DNA of 34,245 nucleotides, from the NCBI GenBank assembly GCA_017303505.1, contig JAFLCP010000082.1, forward strand, positions 1 through 34,245. Direction: 5' to 3'. The notes under the pieces were generated by a model that saw nothing but the letters and a program-made list of their open reading frames with translations, did not search any database and had not been told where the DNA came from. Positions 1-8,670 of the stretch are shown here, piece by piece (the first letter of the stretch is position 1; every line of letters starts with the position of its first letter). The translations under genes and the position numbers were made by a program. This DNA comes from Planctomycetota bacterium. Its GTDB lineage: Bacteria > Planctomycetota > Planctomycetia > Pirellulales > Pirellulaceae.

Positions 1-45
1 GCTGAACAACCACCAGCAGAGCAACCGCCAGCCGAACAGCCGCCA
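1..45. repeat. Three 15-bp coding repeats (AEQPP x3)
   Basis: Three consecutive 15-base units encode AEQPP three times, with synonymous differences between copies. A more degenerate Ala/Pro/Glu stretch continues to about position 140. The repeat may start before the window. Confidence 0.75.
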
Positions 46-426
46 GCCGCAGAGGCACCGGCCGCAGCAGCTCCTGCAGCTGAACAGCCACCTGCCGCAG
101 CGCCACCAGCTGCTGATGCTCCTGCATCACCAGCCCAGGAAACAGAAGAAGAATTGAAAGAACGTTTGGAACTGATGCGTGAGGAAATCACTAAGGCCAA
201 TCAACGCAAGATCGACGAACGCAATGATCGCTTGGAAAAAGCTCAAAAGCGAGTCAAAGAATTGAATGCGCGATTCGCTGACTGGTATTACGTCATCAGC
301 GAAGATGTTTATAAGAAGCTGCGAGTGACTCAAGCTGAACTAGTAACCAAGCCACAAGCTGAAGGTGGTCAACCAGGTGGTCTGCCAGGTAACTTTAACT
401 TGCCATTCAATCCAGGTGGAAATTAG
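1..426 (+). CDS. C-terminal part of a Pro/Ala/Glu-linker protein, possibly DUF4340 family
   Basis: The reading frame is open to the left edge, so the N-terminus is missing. The first ~50 visible residues are a low-complexity linker of Ala, Pro, Glu and Gln that starts with three copies of AEQPP. A charged helix follows (EELKERLELMREE, then NDRLEKAQKRVKELNARF). The ending is compact, FADWYYVISEDVYKKLRVTQ, and then a Gly/Pro/Asn tail. From memory, the FADWYYVIS...YKKL ending resembles the C-terminus of planctomycete DUF4340 proteins, which sit beside gliding-type ABC transporter genes. That is recollection, not a search, and the upstream genes that would test it lie outside the window. The first internal ATG (154) is not the real start, because the frame continues upstream without a stop. 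The gene converges on coaE with only 19 bases between stops. Confidence 0.6.
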   Translation, partial: AEQPPAEQPPAEQPPAAEAPAAAAPAAEQPPAAAPPAADAPASPAQETEEELKERLELMREEITKANQRKIDERNDRLEKAQKRVKELNARFADWYYVISEDVYKKLRVTQAELVTKPQAEGGQPGGLPGNFNLPFNPGGN

Positions 427-445
427 TTAGCCCCTTTGAGGCGAC

Positions 446-1126
446 TTACTGAGCAGGGCTTGGATTGAGTCGCTTCGCATACCACTCAGCGATTTGAGTT
501 TGAAATTCCATTAACGTTCCTGCGTTATTCAAGATGACGCTGGAACGTTTTTCTTTTTCTGAGAGCGAGAGTTGAGAATTCTCGCGAGCTGTGAATTGTT
601 CAAGGTTCCAACCACGACTGGCAGCGCGTTCTATTCGTTGTGCCAACGGAGAACGCACAAAAATGATCTCATCACATTCTGTGTTCCAACCCGATTCAAA
701 CAACAATGGAACATCCAGAACGATAGATCGCGGCGGGGTGGTTGAACTTCGCAGTTGCAATAGTCGTTCGCGAATGATCTGTCGAATTCGTGGATGGGTG
801 ATGGAGTTTAGGAAAGTTCGATTTTGTTCGGCGATTTCAGATTTGCCAAATACTAAATTGGCGATGGCCGCTCTCGATAACTGACCAGGCTCATCAACAG
901 ATAAAATCGTGTCGCCGAATCGCTCGATCAAAATTCTGATGACTTCTGGTTCACGCAAAACTTGATGGCCAATTTGGTCCGCATAGATGACCGCCGCACC
1001 GAGTTTTTCCAATTGACTGGTGACAACGCTTTTGCCGCTGGCGATTCCACCACAGATTCCAATGACCAATGGCGAGCGGATGGTATGTGCGAGTTGTTTG
1101 TGTTGAGTGGGTTGAGGTTGCGTCAT
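446..1126 (-). CDS. coaE: Dephospho-CoA kinase
   Basis: Catalyses the last step of coenzyme A synthesis, ATP-dependent phosphorylation of the 3'-hydroxyl of dephospho-CoA, in the cytosol. The N-terminal P-loop GGIASGKS (residues 26-33) follows the strand PLVIGIC. The YADQIGHQVL segment matches the family's D-x-I/L-x-H region, THPRIR is the family's conserved T-H-P motif, and DVPLLFESGW is the typical substrate/lid motif. About 226 residues is slightly longer than the usual ~200, mainly from a short Gln/Pro/Thr-rich N-terminus. I use the ATG at 1126; an in-frame GTG at 1141 is possible, and neither has a clear Shine-Dalgarno sequence. It lies just downstream of polA on the same strand, so co-transcription is likely. 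Confidence 0.92.
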   Translation of the reverse strand: MTQPQPTQHKQLAHTIRSPLVIGICGGIASGKSVVTSQLEKLGAAVIYADQIGHQVLREPEVIRILIERFGDTILSVDEPGQLSRAAIANLVFGKSEIAEQNRTFLNSITHPRIRQIIRERLLQLRSSTTPPRSIVLDVPLLFESGWNTECDEIIFVRSPLAQRIERAASRGWNLEQFTARENSQLSLSEKEKRSSVILNNAGTLMEFQTQIAEWYAKRLNPSPAQ

Positions 1127-1158
1127 CGTCACGGCTCGCACACCATTGTTTCTTAGAG

Positions 1159-4100
1159 TTAGGTTAGTGGTTCACAATCCGCCCAGCTACAACCTGTCTT
1201 GGCATCAACCTTTAATGGAACGGAGAGTTGTTCACAGGTCGTCATCAAAGGAATAATCGCCGTACGCAATCGAGTAAGGTCCTCAGGATGGACCTCAAAC
1301 ACAAGTTCGTCATGAATCTGCAATAACAATCGGGCTCGCAAGTCGGACTGTTTAAGCATGCGATAAATACGAACCATGGCGAGCTTAATCAAATCGGCGG
1401 CAGAGCCTTGAATGATCGTATTGACCGCCATGCGTTCCGGTTCTGTCAACGAGCGGCGTTTTTCAGGCGGCAGTGTGCGAAGGTCTCGAACTCCTTGGAG
1501 CATGCGACGCCTACCGAGCATGGTGGCTACATAACCGTTTTGTTTGCAAGAAGCCAACGTATCCAAAATGAAGGTTTGCACGCCTGGATATCGGGCGAAA
1601 TACGCATCGATGAAAGCCGCTGCATCTTCTTTAGAGATTTGCAAGGACTTAGCTAACCCAAACGGACTTTGGCCATAGATGATCCCGAAGTTGATGGCTT
1701 TCGCTGAGCGTCGCATCGACTTGGTAACTTCTTCCGGAGTTACACCATAAACTTCAGCGGCGACTCGTTGATGAATGTCTTGATCTTTTTCGAATGCTTC
1801 ACGCAGCGCGGGGTCGCCGCAATAATGAGCTAACACTCGCAGTTCAATTTGTGAATAGTCCGCAGTGAGTAATACCCAGTCGGATGGTGAGGGGCGGAAG
1901 GCGGAACGTATTTCGCGACCTTCTTCGGTGCGGATGGGAATGTTCTGAAGGTTGGGTTCCGAACTGCTCAAACGCCCTGTTGCAGCCACGTCTTGGCGGA
2001 ATGAAGTATGCACGCGTTCGGTATCGGGACAAACCAGTTCGGGCAACGCATCGATATAGGTGCTCTTCAATTTGGCCAGCTGTCGATACTCGATGATTTT
2101 TGCAGGCAAGGCATGCAGTGGGGCTAGTTCTTGCAATACTTCTGCGTCTGTGCTTGGTCCCGTTTTCGTTTTTTTGATTACAGGCAAATGCAGGTGCTCA
2201 AAAAGTACTTTAGCCAGTTGCTTGGGGCTGTCAGGATTAAATGGCTCCGGAGCCATGTGCTGAATCTCACCATACAGCTTTTCCAATTGAGTTTCGAAGC
2301 GTTTGCTGAGTCCGCGAAGTCGTTCGGTGTCAATCGAAATTCCGTTGAATTCCATCTCCGTGAGCACTTCGATGAGAGGCATTTCAAGTTCGCTGAAAAG
2401 CTCAAATAGATTGATGGCTTTGAGGCGTTCGGTTAGTGGTTCGGCGAGTCGCCACGGAACTTCGGCATCTTCAGCTGCGTAACGACAGATTTGTTCGAGT
2501 GGAACTTGGTCCATACATTTCTGATTCTTGCCCGTCCCGATGAGTTCGGAGATCTTGATGGTTTCATGATCAAAATAACGTTTGGCGAGTTCATCGAGAC
2601 TATGGTTACGCTGGCCAGGATCCAGCAGGTAATCGGCGACCATCGTATCGAAATAGATCCCTTGAACGTTAATCCCCTGCCCTCGAAAAACGATCAAATC
2701 GTATTTGAGATTCTGGCCTACTTTGCGAATTGCGGGGTTTTCCAAGATCGGTTTGATGTAACGATGAACGGTTTCGATAGGTAGGCAATCTTCACCCAGC
2801 GGAGCTCGAACGGGTATGTAGGCCGCTTGATTCTCACCCCAGGCAAAAGAATATCCAACAGGCTTAGCCCAACGAGCTTGAGTCGATGTCGTTTCTGAAT
2901 CGAACGCAATCATCGTGACTGCATTCATTTGCTCGCAGATATCTCGAAGTGCATCTTCCGTTTGAATCAAACGATATTGATTCAGTTGGAAAGGTGAGGT
3001 GTTGATACGTGTTGTTGGGCTCGCTGAATTGGAGGTGAAAGGCATCTGGCGAGTATTGGCTTCCGTTGCAATGGACTCCGTTGATGAACCGGTTGGATTG
3101 AGGAACCGATCAGCCAAGCGTCGGAATCCCCATTGCTGAAATAGTTCGGCAATCTGGGTTTTATCGATATGGATCTGATCTTCTTGATTCCAAGGTATGT
3201 TGATTGGAACGTCACGGCGTAACGCGACGAGTTGACGACTCATCAAAGCTTGATCGCGATATTTCACCATATTCTCGCGGCGTTTGGCGCCAGAAACCGC
3301 GTCGGGATGCGCGAGAATTTCGTCGAGTGTTCCATATTGTTCAAGCAGTTGCTGGGCAATTTTGGGACCGATCAACGGAATGCCGGGAACGTTGTCCACG
3401 CTATCGCCGACCATCGATTGAAAGTCGACTACTTGTTCCGGAGCAATGCCCCAAGTTTCTTTCAAATGGGGAATACCGAAGATTTCTTGTTTTCGCAAAT
3501 TGAGGATTTGCACTCGATCTGTAAGAAGTTGCCGACAATCTTTGTCAGGCGAAACAATCAAACAACGCCAGCCACGTTCATGAGCTTGAGTTGCGATCGT
3601 GGCGATAATGTCGTCTGCTTCGTAGCCAGCGATTTCAAGTATGGGAACCTGCAACGCTTCGAGTGCTTGGCGGGCCAATGGCATTTGCAAACGTAGATCT
3701 GCGGGCATTTCTTCGCGGTGCCCTTTATACTCGGCGTAGATCTCGTTGCGAAAAGTGTCCTCACTCATGTCGAAAGTGAAAAACAAATAATCGGGTTTGT
3801 AGCTGTCACGGATTTCAAGCAGATCACGGAGCATGCCATGGATAGCACCGACAGGGAGTCCACCTGGGCTCGTCATCGGTGGCATCGCGTGAAAGACTTG
3901 ATAGAGGATGGCGTGCGTATCGACAACGATTACCAGCGGATCGGTTTTGCTGGAGATCGCTGGTGCAGTTGTGCCCTGAGGTTCTAGTTCGGTAGTGGTC
4001 TGGGATTCGACATTTGCTTCAAACGGCAAGCTATCCGACTCCCCTGTTTGAACTGAGTCTTGTACGGAACCGCTCTCTAAGGCCGGTTGCGGAGCCGATT

Positions 4101-4191
4101 CGCCGGTGGGATCGGCGGGCATCTGGGGTTGGTCATCATTCATGCCGGGTAGAAGAGGTTGTTGCTTGCGTTGTGGCGAACGAGAATTCAT
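1159..4191 (-). CDS. polA: DNA polymerase I
   Basis: Replicative gap-filling and repair polymerase of 1010 residues. Residues ~1-84 are an acidic, Ser/Thr/Pro-rich, probably disordered extension not found in the E. coli enzyme. The 5'-3' exonuclease domain begins with DPLVIVVDTH (~84-93) and carries the GYEADDIIA motif. The 3'-5' proofreading domain looks active: FDSETTS (D-x-E), QNLKYD and YAAEDAE supply the expected acidic residues. The polymerase domain has motif A (TADYSQIELRVLAHY), motif B on the O-helix (RRSAKAINFGIIYG, with the Phe that discriminates against dideoxynucleotides) and motif C (QIHDELVFEV). All three activities therefore appear intact. The gene leads a polA-coaE unit. The start is the ATG at 4191; the Shine-Dalgarno sequence is weak, and a start near residue 80 would remove the extension. 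Confidence 0.97.
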   Translation of the reverse strand: MNSRSPQRKQQPLLPGMNDDQPQMPADPTGESAPQPALESGSVQDSVQTGESDSLPFEANVESQTTTELEPQGTTAPAISSKTDPLVIVVDTHAILYQVFHAMPPMTSPGGLPVGAIHGMLRDLLEIRDSYKPDYLFFTFDMSEDTFRNEIYAEYKGHREEMPADLRLQMPLARQALEALQVPILEIAGYEADDIIATIATQAHERGWRCLIVSPDKDCRQLLTDRVQILNLRKQEIFGIPHLKETWGIAPEQVVDFQSMVGDSVDNVPGIPLIGPKIAQQLLEQYGTLDEILAHPDAVSGAKRRENMVKYRDQALMSRQLVALRRDVPINIPWNQEDQIHIDKTQIAELFQQWGFRRLADRFLNPTGSSTESIATEANTRQMPFTSNSASPTTRINTSPFQLNQYRLIQTEDALRDICEQMNAVTMIAFDSETTSTQARWAKPVGYSFAWGENQAAYIPVRAPLGEDCLPIETVHRYIKPILENPAIRKVGQNLKYDLIVFRGQGINVQGIYFDTMVADYLLDPGQRNHSLDELAKRYFDHETIKISELIGTGKNQKCMDQVPLEQICRYAAEDAEVPWRLAEPLTERLKAINLFELFSELEMPLIEVLTEMEFNGISIDTERLRGLSKRFETQLEKLYGEIQHMAPEPFNPDSPKQLAKVLFEHLHLPVIKKTKTGPSTDAEVLQELAPLHALPAKIIEYRQLAKLKSTYIDALPELVCPDTERVHTSFRQDVAATGRLSSSEPNLQNIPIRTEEGREIRSAFRPSPSDWVLLTADYSQIELRVLAHYCGDPALREAFEKDQDIHQRVAAEVYGVTPEEVTKSMRRSAKAINFGIIYGQSPFGLAKSLQISKEDAAAFIDAYFARYPGVQTFILDTLASCKQNGYVATMLGRRRMLQGVRDLRTLPPEKRRSLTEPERMAVNTIIQGSAADLIKLAMVRIYRMLKQSDLRARLLLQIHDELVFEVHPEDLTRLRTAIIPLMTTCEQLSVPLKVDAKTGCSWADCEPLT

Positions 4192-4529
4192 GACCAGATC
4201 CAGCCCATCGAGAGCAGAGAGAGAATTCGGAAGAGAGGTCCGAATGGTGAACGAATGACGCAGTTTAGCAAGTTTCTGGTCAAATTACTCCATAATCCCC
4301 CTATAAAGTGCTGGTTGTGATTGGAACTGGATCGGAAAAATTGTTCCAAGAAGCCCCATTTAGCCCATAGTGAAAGTTTGACGGGGTGGGACTGGCTATT
4401 TACTATGGAGTCAGGTGTCTACTGAAGAGCCAGCTTTTTTAGCTGATCCTACGTCCTGGAAATGCGGGGACGTGAGGAGGCGCTTTTCCTTTTTCCCTTG
4501 TGCTCCTCGTTTGCGAAGGTTTCCGCAGT
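4192..4529. other. Divergent intergenic region between polA and the coiled-coil gene
   Basis: A 338-base region separates two divergent genes. It contains a convincing plus-strand promoter (4378-4406) and a ~115-base leader with a weak CAGCT/AGCTG hairpin around 4431. AGGAGG at 4475-4480 lies too far from either candidate start to act directly. I could not find a good minus-strand promoter for polA, although A/T-rich TTTATAG- and GATTATG-like stretches occur around 4292-4310. Confidence 0.5.
4378..4406 (+). promoter_or_regulatory. Sigma70-type promoter for the coiled-coil/BRCT-like gene
   Basis: TTGACG (4378-4383), a spacer of exactly 17 bases, then TACTAT (4401-4406). This gives five of six matches at each hexamer at optimal spacing. 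Transcription would start near 4413 and give a leader of about 115 bases. Confidence 0.55.
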
Positions 4530-6020
4530 ATGTCGGGTCGTGATCGAAACATGTTTGCTTGGCAGGCGTACGTTATTGCGATGTCCATCGTGTCGGCGCT
4601 GATGTTGGTCGGCCTATTCTTCCTTTGGAATTATGCGAGCACGCAAGCCAAAGAAGCCGAAACGGCGAAGGCAAGTGCGTCCACCAGTTCAGCTGAACTA
4701 GGCAAGGCGAAGTTGAAGTCGGACCGGCTCCTTTCGATGTTGGGGCAAGGCAATTTCAATGAAACAGAATTGGAAACCATCAAGAGCGCGATGGTTGGCG
4801 ACCCTCAAATGGAAGCCTTGGAAAAATCGTATGACACCGATATGTCTTTGTTAGGCGCCAACGTTGAAGCTGCCAATCGCAACTACGCTGGTTTGGCAAA
4901 AACGTTGATGGATGTGATCAAAGATCGCAATATCGAACACAAGAAGTTCCGTGATCGTGAAGATCAAATGCGAGCCGAGTTGACCACCGTCATCGACCGG
5001 GAAACCAAGCGAGCCAATGATGCTGAAGCCAAACGCGATCAACTTGCTACTGAACTGGCCGATTTGAAGACCCAATATCAAGAAGATCGTACCAAATTGA
5101 CCGGTGAAATGGAGCAATTGAAGGATCGCTTACAAGCAGCCAATGATCGTTACACCAAGCTAGAAACCGAAAAGAAACGAGTTGAAGATACCCTTACTGC
5201 TGAAGTCAATAAACTCAAGGATGTGGTCGCTCAACAAGCAGCTGAAATCGTTCGTTTGCGATACGAAGATTTCGACACTCCACAAGGCAAGATCGTGAAC
5301 GTGACCGAAGGTGGTAACGTCGTATGGTTGAACATTGGCAAGCGAGCTGGTCTGAAAGAAAATGTTCGTTTTGCTGTATTGTCTAGCGATACATTGAAAG
5401 TAACGGACGCAAAAGAAAAAGCCAAAATCATCATCACCAAAGTTGTTGATAACGACTTGGCCCAAGCCCGTGTGATCGAAGGTAACATCAAGCAACCCAT
5501 TCTGCCTGGCGACTTTGTGTATTCGCCAGCATGGCAACCTGGTCGAAAGGTGCACTTCGCATTGGTCGGATTGCTGGATGCTGACGGCGATGGTCGAGAC
5601 GATCGAGAAACCATCAAGAATCTGATTGCTCTCAACGGTGGCGAAGTAGATTTCGAACTTACCGCTGAAGGTCGTACTGTTAAAGACGAGATGAGCATCA
5701 ACACTCGATACTTAGTGGTAGGCCCATCCGGTGTTGGAGCTGAAGCTTTGGCTTCGGGTGATTCGGCAAACACCAGCGTTAAGAAGCTGGTCAAGGATTA
5801 CAATGCGGCAAAAGAAAAAGCTAAGGAACTTGGGGTGATCGAAATCTCGGTTGAAAAATTGCTGAGCTACCTGCAAGGTGGCAACGCCGACAAGAGCATT
5901 CCGCTAGGGTCTGCGGTTCGTGCGAGCGACTTCAAGGCCGAGAACGACGACAAATCCTTCTTCCGCCGTCCTAAGCCAGGTGTTGATAGCCTTCCGAACC
6001 GGACTCGCGGGGGTAACTAA
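4530..6020 (+). CDS. Membrane-anchored coiled-coil protein with a C-terminal BRCT-like region
   Basis: Function unknown; 496 residues from the ATG at 4530. GAAGG lies 10 bases before this ATG, whereas a GTG at 4500 has its AGGAGG 19 bases away. Residues ~12-33 form one transmembrane helix with no cleavage site, so the protein is probably anchored. Residues ~40-245 are helical with a strong heptad-rich coiled coil from about 130. Residues ~250-332 look like a beta domain (GKIVNV, VVWLNIGKRAGL, FAVLSSDTL). Residues ~341-450 fit the BRCT order: HFALVG strand, RETIKNLIALNGGEV helix and strand, INTRYLVVG strand, KEKAKELGVIEIS then EKLLSYL helix. The loop DADGDGRDD is acidic and could bind calcium, but it is not a canonical EF-hand. 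The tail is Arg/Pro/Gly-rich. Synthesis of these parts into one function is not possible from sequence alone. Confidence 0.9.
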   Translation: MSGRDRNMFAWQAYVIAMSIVSALMLVGLFFLWNYASTQAKEAETAKASASTSSAELGKAKLKSDRLLSMLGQGNFNETELETIKSAMVGDPQMEALEKSYDTDMSLLGANVEAANRNYAGLAKTLMDVIKDRNIEHKKFRDREDQMRAELTTVIDRETKRANDAEAKRDQLATELADLKTQYQEDRTKLTGEMEQLKDRLQAANDRYTKLETEKKRVEDTLTAEVNKLKDVVAQQAAEIVRLRYEDFDTPQGKIVNVTEGGNVVWLNIGKRAGLKENVRFAVLSSDTLKVTDAKEKAKIIITKVVDNDLAQARVIEGNIKQPILPGDFVYSPAWQPGRKVHFALVGLLDADGDGRDDRETIKNLIALNGGEVDFELTAEGRTVKDEMSINTRYLVVGPSGVGAEALASGDSANTSVKKLVKDYNAAKEKAKELGVIEISVEKLLSYLQGGNADKSIPLGSAVRASDFKAENDDKSFFRRPKPGVDSLPNRTRGGN

Positions 6021-6021
6021 T

Positions 6022-6052
6022 TATTCCGTCGCCAGGACGCTCGAACGGAATA
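6022..6052 (+). terminator. Hairpin after the coiled-coil gene (no T tract)
   Basis: TATTCCGT (6022-6029) pairs with ACGGAATA (6045-6052), an 8-bp perfect stem with a 15-base loop starting 2 bases after the stop codon. No T run follows, so it may be a 3'-end stabiliser or a weak terminator. Confidence 0.35.
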
Positions 6053-6107
6053 CCCAAAATGGGTAGCTGATGTTTGTGTTAAAATGGCGACAATCGGTAA
6101 GAATCAA

Positions 6108-6136
6108 TTGCGTTTAGCGCAAGGGACGAGTATAAC
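6108..6136 (+). promoter_or_regulatory. Sigma70-type promoter for the secreted Cna-B-like gene
   Basis: TTGCGT (6108-6113), 17 bases, TATAAC (6131-6136). Transcription would start near 6143, about 86 bases before the ATG at 6229. A purine-rich GGGGAGAG (~6211) precedes the start. Confidence 0.55.
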
Positions 6137-6228
6137 GATTAAATGGGCTAAATCCTTTACGAGTAACAACCTCTAAAGTGGTTCGCCTCGATGACCGTTG
6201 ATTCGTCTCGGGGGAGAGTTAGAGAAAA

Positions 6229-7353
6229 ATGAGAAGATTATTTGGTTTGGCGTTGGCTTGTGGACTTGGTTTCCAAGGCGTTTCGTTGGCGCAAGAAGCT
6301 GCTACTCAGGAAAGTCCCGCTGCTGCGGAAGCAGTCGGCGCACCTGTGGCTGAGCAGTTGCAAGCACCGAAGTCTTTCACCGAAAAATTGCATCAGATGC
6401 AGTGGGTGCAAGTAGACGCTCAAGGTCGCTTCAGCGGATCGGTCGTAAGCTTGTTTCGGGGTGGAACCAGCGAAAAGATTCCAAACGCTCAAGTAGCTTT
6501 GATCCGCAGCGGTAAAGTGGTTACCTCAACCACCTCCGATGCTGAAGGCAATTTTGATTTCAACGGAATTCTTCCTGGCAGCTACACCATCGAAGGTTTG
6601 AGCACTGCGGGAACTTTCTCGTATGCCTTGCATGTTCTTCCTGGGCAGGCTGCTCAAGGTTCTCACATGAAGGTTTTTGCAGTGGTGCCAGGCGGTACTT
6701 CTGTGACTAAGTATTTTGCACGTTACATGGTGCCAACTTCGACACCTGATAGCGTTGTCTATAGCGTCGCAGAGCAACGTTACACTCAATACAACGGCCA
6801 AGTGAAAGCCGACGACAACGGCGTGCTTCATGGCACTTTGTTGTTGCCCGGTGTCCCTTTTGCTTCTCGTGACATGTCCGCAACCGAAGTGATCATTCTG
6901 CAAAATGGCCGAGAAGTGACCAAGGTCATGGCCAACGCAGACGGAACATTCACCGTGGGCGGCCTTGAGTCTGGCGTTTACGGCTTGGTTGTCGCTGGTC
7001 CGGTTGGACGCGGTGCTGTTGCATTCGAACTCGTCGATGCTAAGGGCGTTGCACAATTGAAGGGCAAAGCTGGCCAATTTGTTGGAATGCAAGACGGTCC
7101 TGCTGATTTGATCAATCTTGAATTGGCTCCTCCTGCGACTGGTTCAGAAGAAGAGTTGGCTCTCGAAGATTTGGGAATGCCAATGCCAGGTGGTGGATTG
7201 GCTGGTCCTAGCGGTGGTGCTGGTGGTGGCGCAGGTGGCGGCGGTGCTGGTGGTGGTTTTGGTGATCTGCTCGGTCTAGCGGGCTTGGCTGGAGCAATCG
7301 TAGCTTTGTCGGACGACGACAACAACGTTGCCAGCCCAATCGTCGGCCCATAA
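6229..7353 (+). CDS. Secreted protein with carboxypeptidase-regulatory/Cna-B-like domains and Gly-rich tail
   Basis: A 374-residue exported protein of unknown role. The N-terminus is a signal peptide (RRLFGLALACGLGFQGVSLAQ, cleavage near 21). Two beta-sandwich regions carry the SdrD-B/carboxypeptidase-regulatory signature of a repeated loop plus strand. The first is around 65-130 (NAQVALIRSGKVV...TSDAEGNFDFNGILPGSYTI). The second is around 215-260 (ATEVIILQNGREV...NADGTFTVGGLESGVYGLVV). Such domains usually act as structural or adhesive modules in surface proteins. After a Gly/Ala-rich linker (~320-345), a short hydrophobic segment (LLGLAGLAGAIVAL) is followed by Asp residues. This resembles a C-terminal membrane or sorting segment, but it lacks a sortase-type LPxTG and a basic tail. 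It has its own promoter and terminator, so it is probably monocistronic. Confidence 0.9.
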   Translation: MRRLFGLALACGLGFQGVSLAQEAATQESPAAAEAVGAPVAEQLQAPKSFTEKLHQMQWVQVDAQGRFSGSVVSLFRGGTSEKIPNAQVALIRSGKVVTSTTSDAEGNFDFNGILPGSYTIEGLSTAGTFSYALHVLPGQAAQGSHMKVFAVVPGGTSVTKYFARYMVPTSTPDSVVYSVAEQRYTQYNGQVKADDNGVLHGTLLLPGVPFASRDMSATEVIILQNGREVTKVMANADGTFTVGGLESGVYGLVVAGPVGRGAVAFELVDAKGVAQLKGKAGQFVGMQDGPADLINLELAPPATGSEEELALEDLGMPMPGGGLAGPSGGAGGGAGGGGAGGGFGDLLGLAGLAGAIVALSDDDNNVASPIVGP

Positions 7354-7385
7354 CACAAAGCTGCACTAAGCAATAACACAACATT

Positions 7386-7417
7386 AAGGCGGGTGTGAAG
7401 TCACACTCGCCTTTTTT
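7386..7417 (+). terminator. Intrinsic terminator of the Cna-B-like gene
   Basis: AAGGCGGGTGTG (7386-7397) pairs with CACACTCGCCTT (7402-7413) through 12 positions, one of them a G-U pair, around a 4-base loop. A run of six T (7412-7417) follows. It sits between convergent genes; it has no good T run in the minus direction. Confidence 0.85.
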
Positions 7418-7438
7418 CGTTTGTTGTTTGTGTCTCGA

Positions 7439-8635
7439 TTACGCCGTCACGGTGGCTTGAAGCCAACGAACCAACATGGTGGCATAGGAGCCTCGCGGTA
7501 AGGTGAACTTGAGCACCAGGTCTTCGGTGGGCTGGAGTAGCTGCTGCTCTCCATTTGAATTTGCTTGTTGCACAGTTGTCGTTTCCCAGGCGAACTCGAG
7601 GCCTTGAGCCTTCGTTAATGCACGCCGCTCTCCCTTGGAAAAGAACGTATCGCGCGGGTATTTGACGCGGATCTGCTTCGGGGTCAGGCCGTATCTCGCC
7701 GTGATTGAGTGGATTAACGACTCGAATGCAGGGGGCCACTCCGTGATTCTGGCGGAAGGTAGAGGAATTTCAGTACTGATCAACGTCCGCAGTAGGTTGG
7801 AATCGATTTGTTGTGGAAATAACAATTCGCCAGCGGCTCCTGGGACGCGAATCAGATTCGGACCCGCGAGCTCTTTGATCCACCCAGCGAGCAATTCATT
7901 CCACAGATGACTTTGGAATGCCGCCAAGTAAAGGCCACGAAGATCATGACGGATAACGGTTAAAGCAACGCGGAAATCTTTCGGGTTGCGGTTCAAAATG
8001 TCGGCTGCGTCACGACGATGCGATCGATCGAGGTGCTGATTGAGCCAGGCCCAATCTCCCCAGTGTTCTTGCAATAATTGTTTTTGTTGACGTTCACGCG
8101 GACGGTCGTGAGGGTTGAAATCTGCCAGTGCTAGCCACAATGCTCTTTCGTAATCTCCACGACACCAGGGTTCCGCGCAGAACTGCTGGCTGTCGCCTAA
8201 CGATCCAAATCTCTGATCGTCAAAATAATTGGGTACACCCAAGGCCGGGTCGCTCAGGACTTTTTCCAGCGTCGCTTTTGCTTGTACGGGAATGGACCTC
8301 AGTCGAATGGTGAAGCGATTCGCTTCAATATCCTGTGCTTTAAAGGCCCGGTTCGTACGACCAAGAAAGTCTAGCGTAAACGATTTCTGTTCTAAAAATA
8401 GTGAGGGGCCTTCAAAGATCGTTAGGTACTGAATTGTCTTGGCATGTTTGTCCTTGAGTCCACCGAAGGCGATATCGCGAGAATCAATGCGCCAAGCTTG
8501 CGCAATCGCTTGAACCGCTTCGAGGGTCCCGATGTGTTCTTTGGTAAGGCGATAAAGGGAGAAGGTGCCATGACTCGCATGATGGGAAGTAATTTCTTCC
8601 ACCTGGAAATCATCGGCCTCGCTTTTGAGTTTCAT
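7439..8635 (-). CDS. truD: tRNA pseudouridine synthase D
   Basis: Isomerises uridine 13 of certain tRNAs to pseudouridine. The family's signature GGLKDKHA is present with its catalytic Asp (residue ~62), as is the NYFDDQRFG motif around residue 137. The N-terminal EADDFQVEEI is typical of TruD, and RGSYATMLVRWL near the C-terminus matches the usual end of the family. About 398 residues is slightly longer than E. coli TruD (~350). I chose the ATG at 8635; the frame also has a GTG two codons upstream. It follows gyrA on the same strand but is separated from it by a terminator, so it probably has its own promoter or relies on readthrough. Confidence 0.93.
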   Translation of the reverse strand: MKLKSEADDFQVEEITSHHASHGTFSLYRLTKEHIGTLEAVQAIAQAWRIDSRDIAFGGLKDKHAKTIQYLTIFEGPSLFLEQKSFTLDFLGRTNRAFKAQDIEANRFTIRLRSIPVQAKATLEKVLSDPALGVPNYFDDQRFGSLGDSQQFCAEPWCRGDYERALWLALADFNPHDRPRERQQKQLLQEHWGDWAWLNQHLDRSHRRDAADILNRNPKDFRVALTVIRHDLRGLYLAAFQSHLWNELLAGWIKELAGPNLIRVPGAAGELLFPQQIDSNLLRTLISTEIPLPSARITEWPPAFESLIHSITARYGLTPKQIRVKYPRDTFFSKGERRALTKAQGLEFAWETTTVQQANSNGEQQLLQPTEDLVLKFTLPRGSYATMLVRWLQATVTA

Positions 8636-8670
8636 GGGCACAGCTCTAGGGGTGGGGCGAAAAGGGGCAC

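Noticed and set aside
5601-5640. DADGDGRDD as an EF-hand or dockerin calcium site
   Set aside because: The loop has acidic positions 1, 3 and 5 but lacks the Glu at position 12, and the surrounding helices do not form an EF-hand pair. It is kept only as a possible ion-binding loop.
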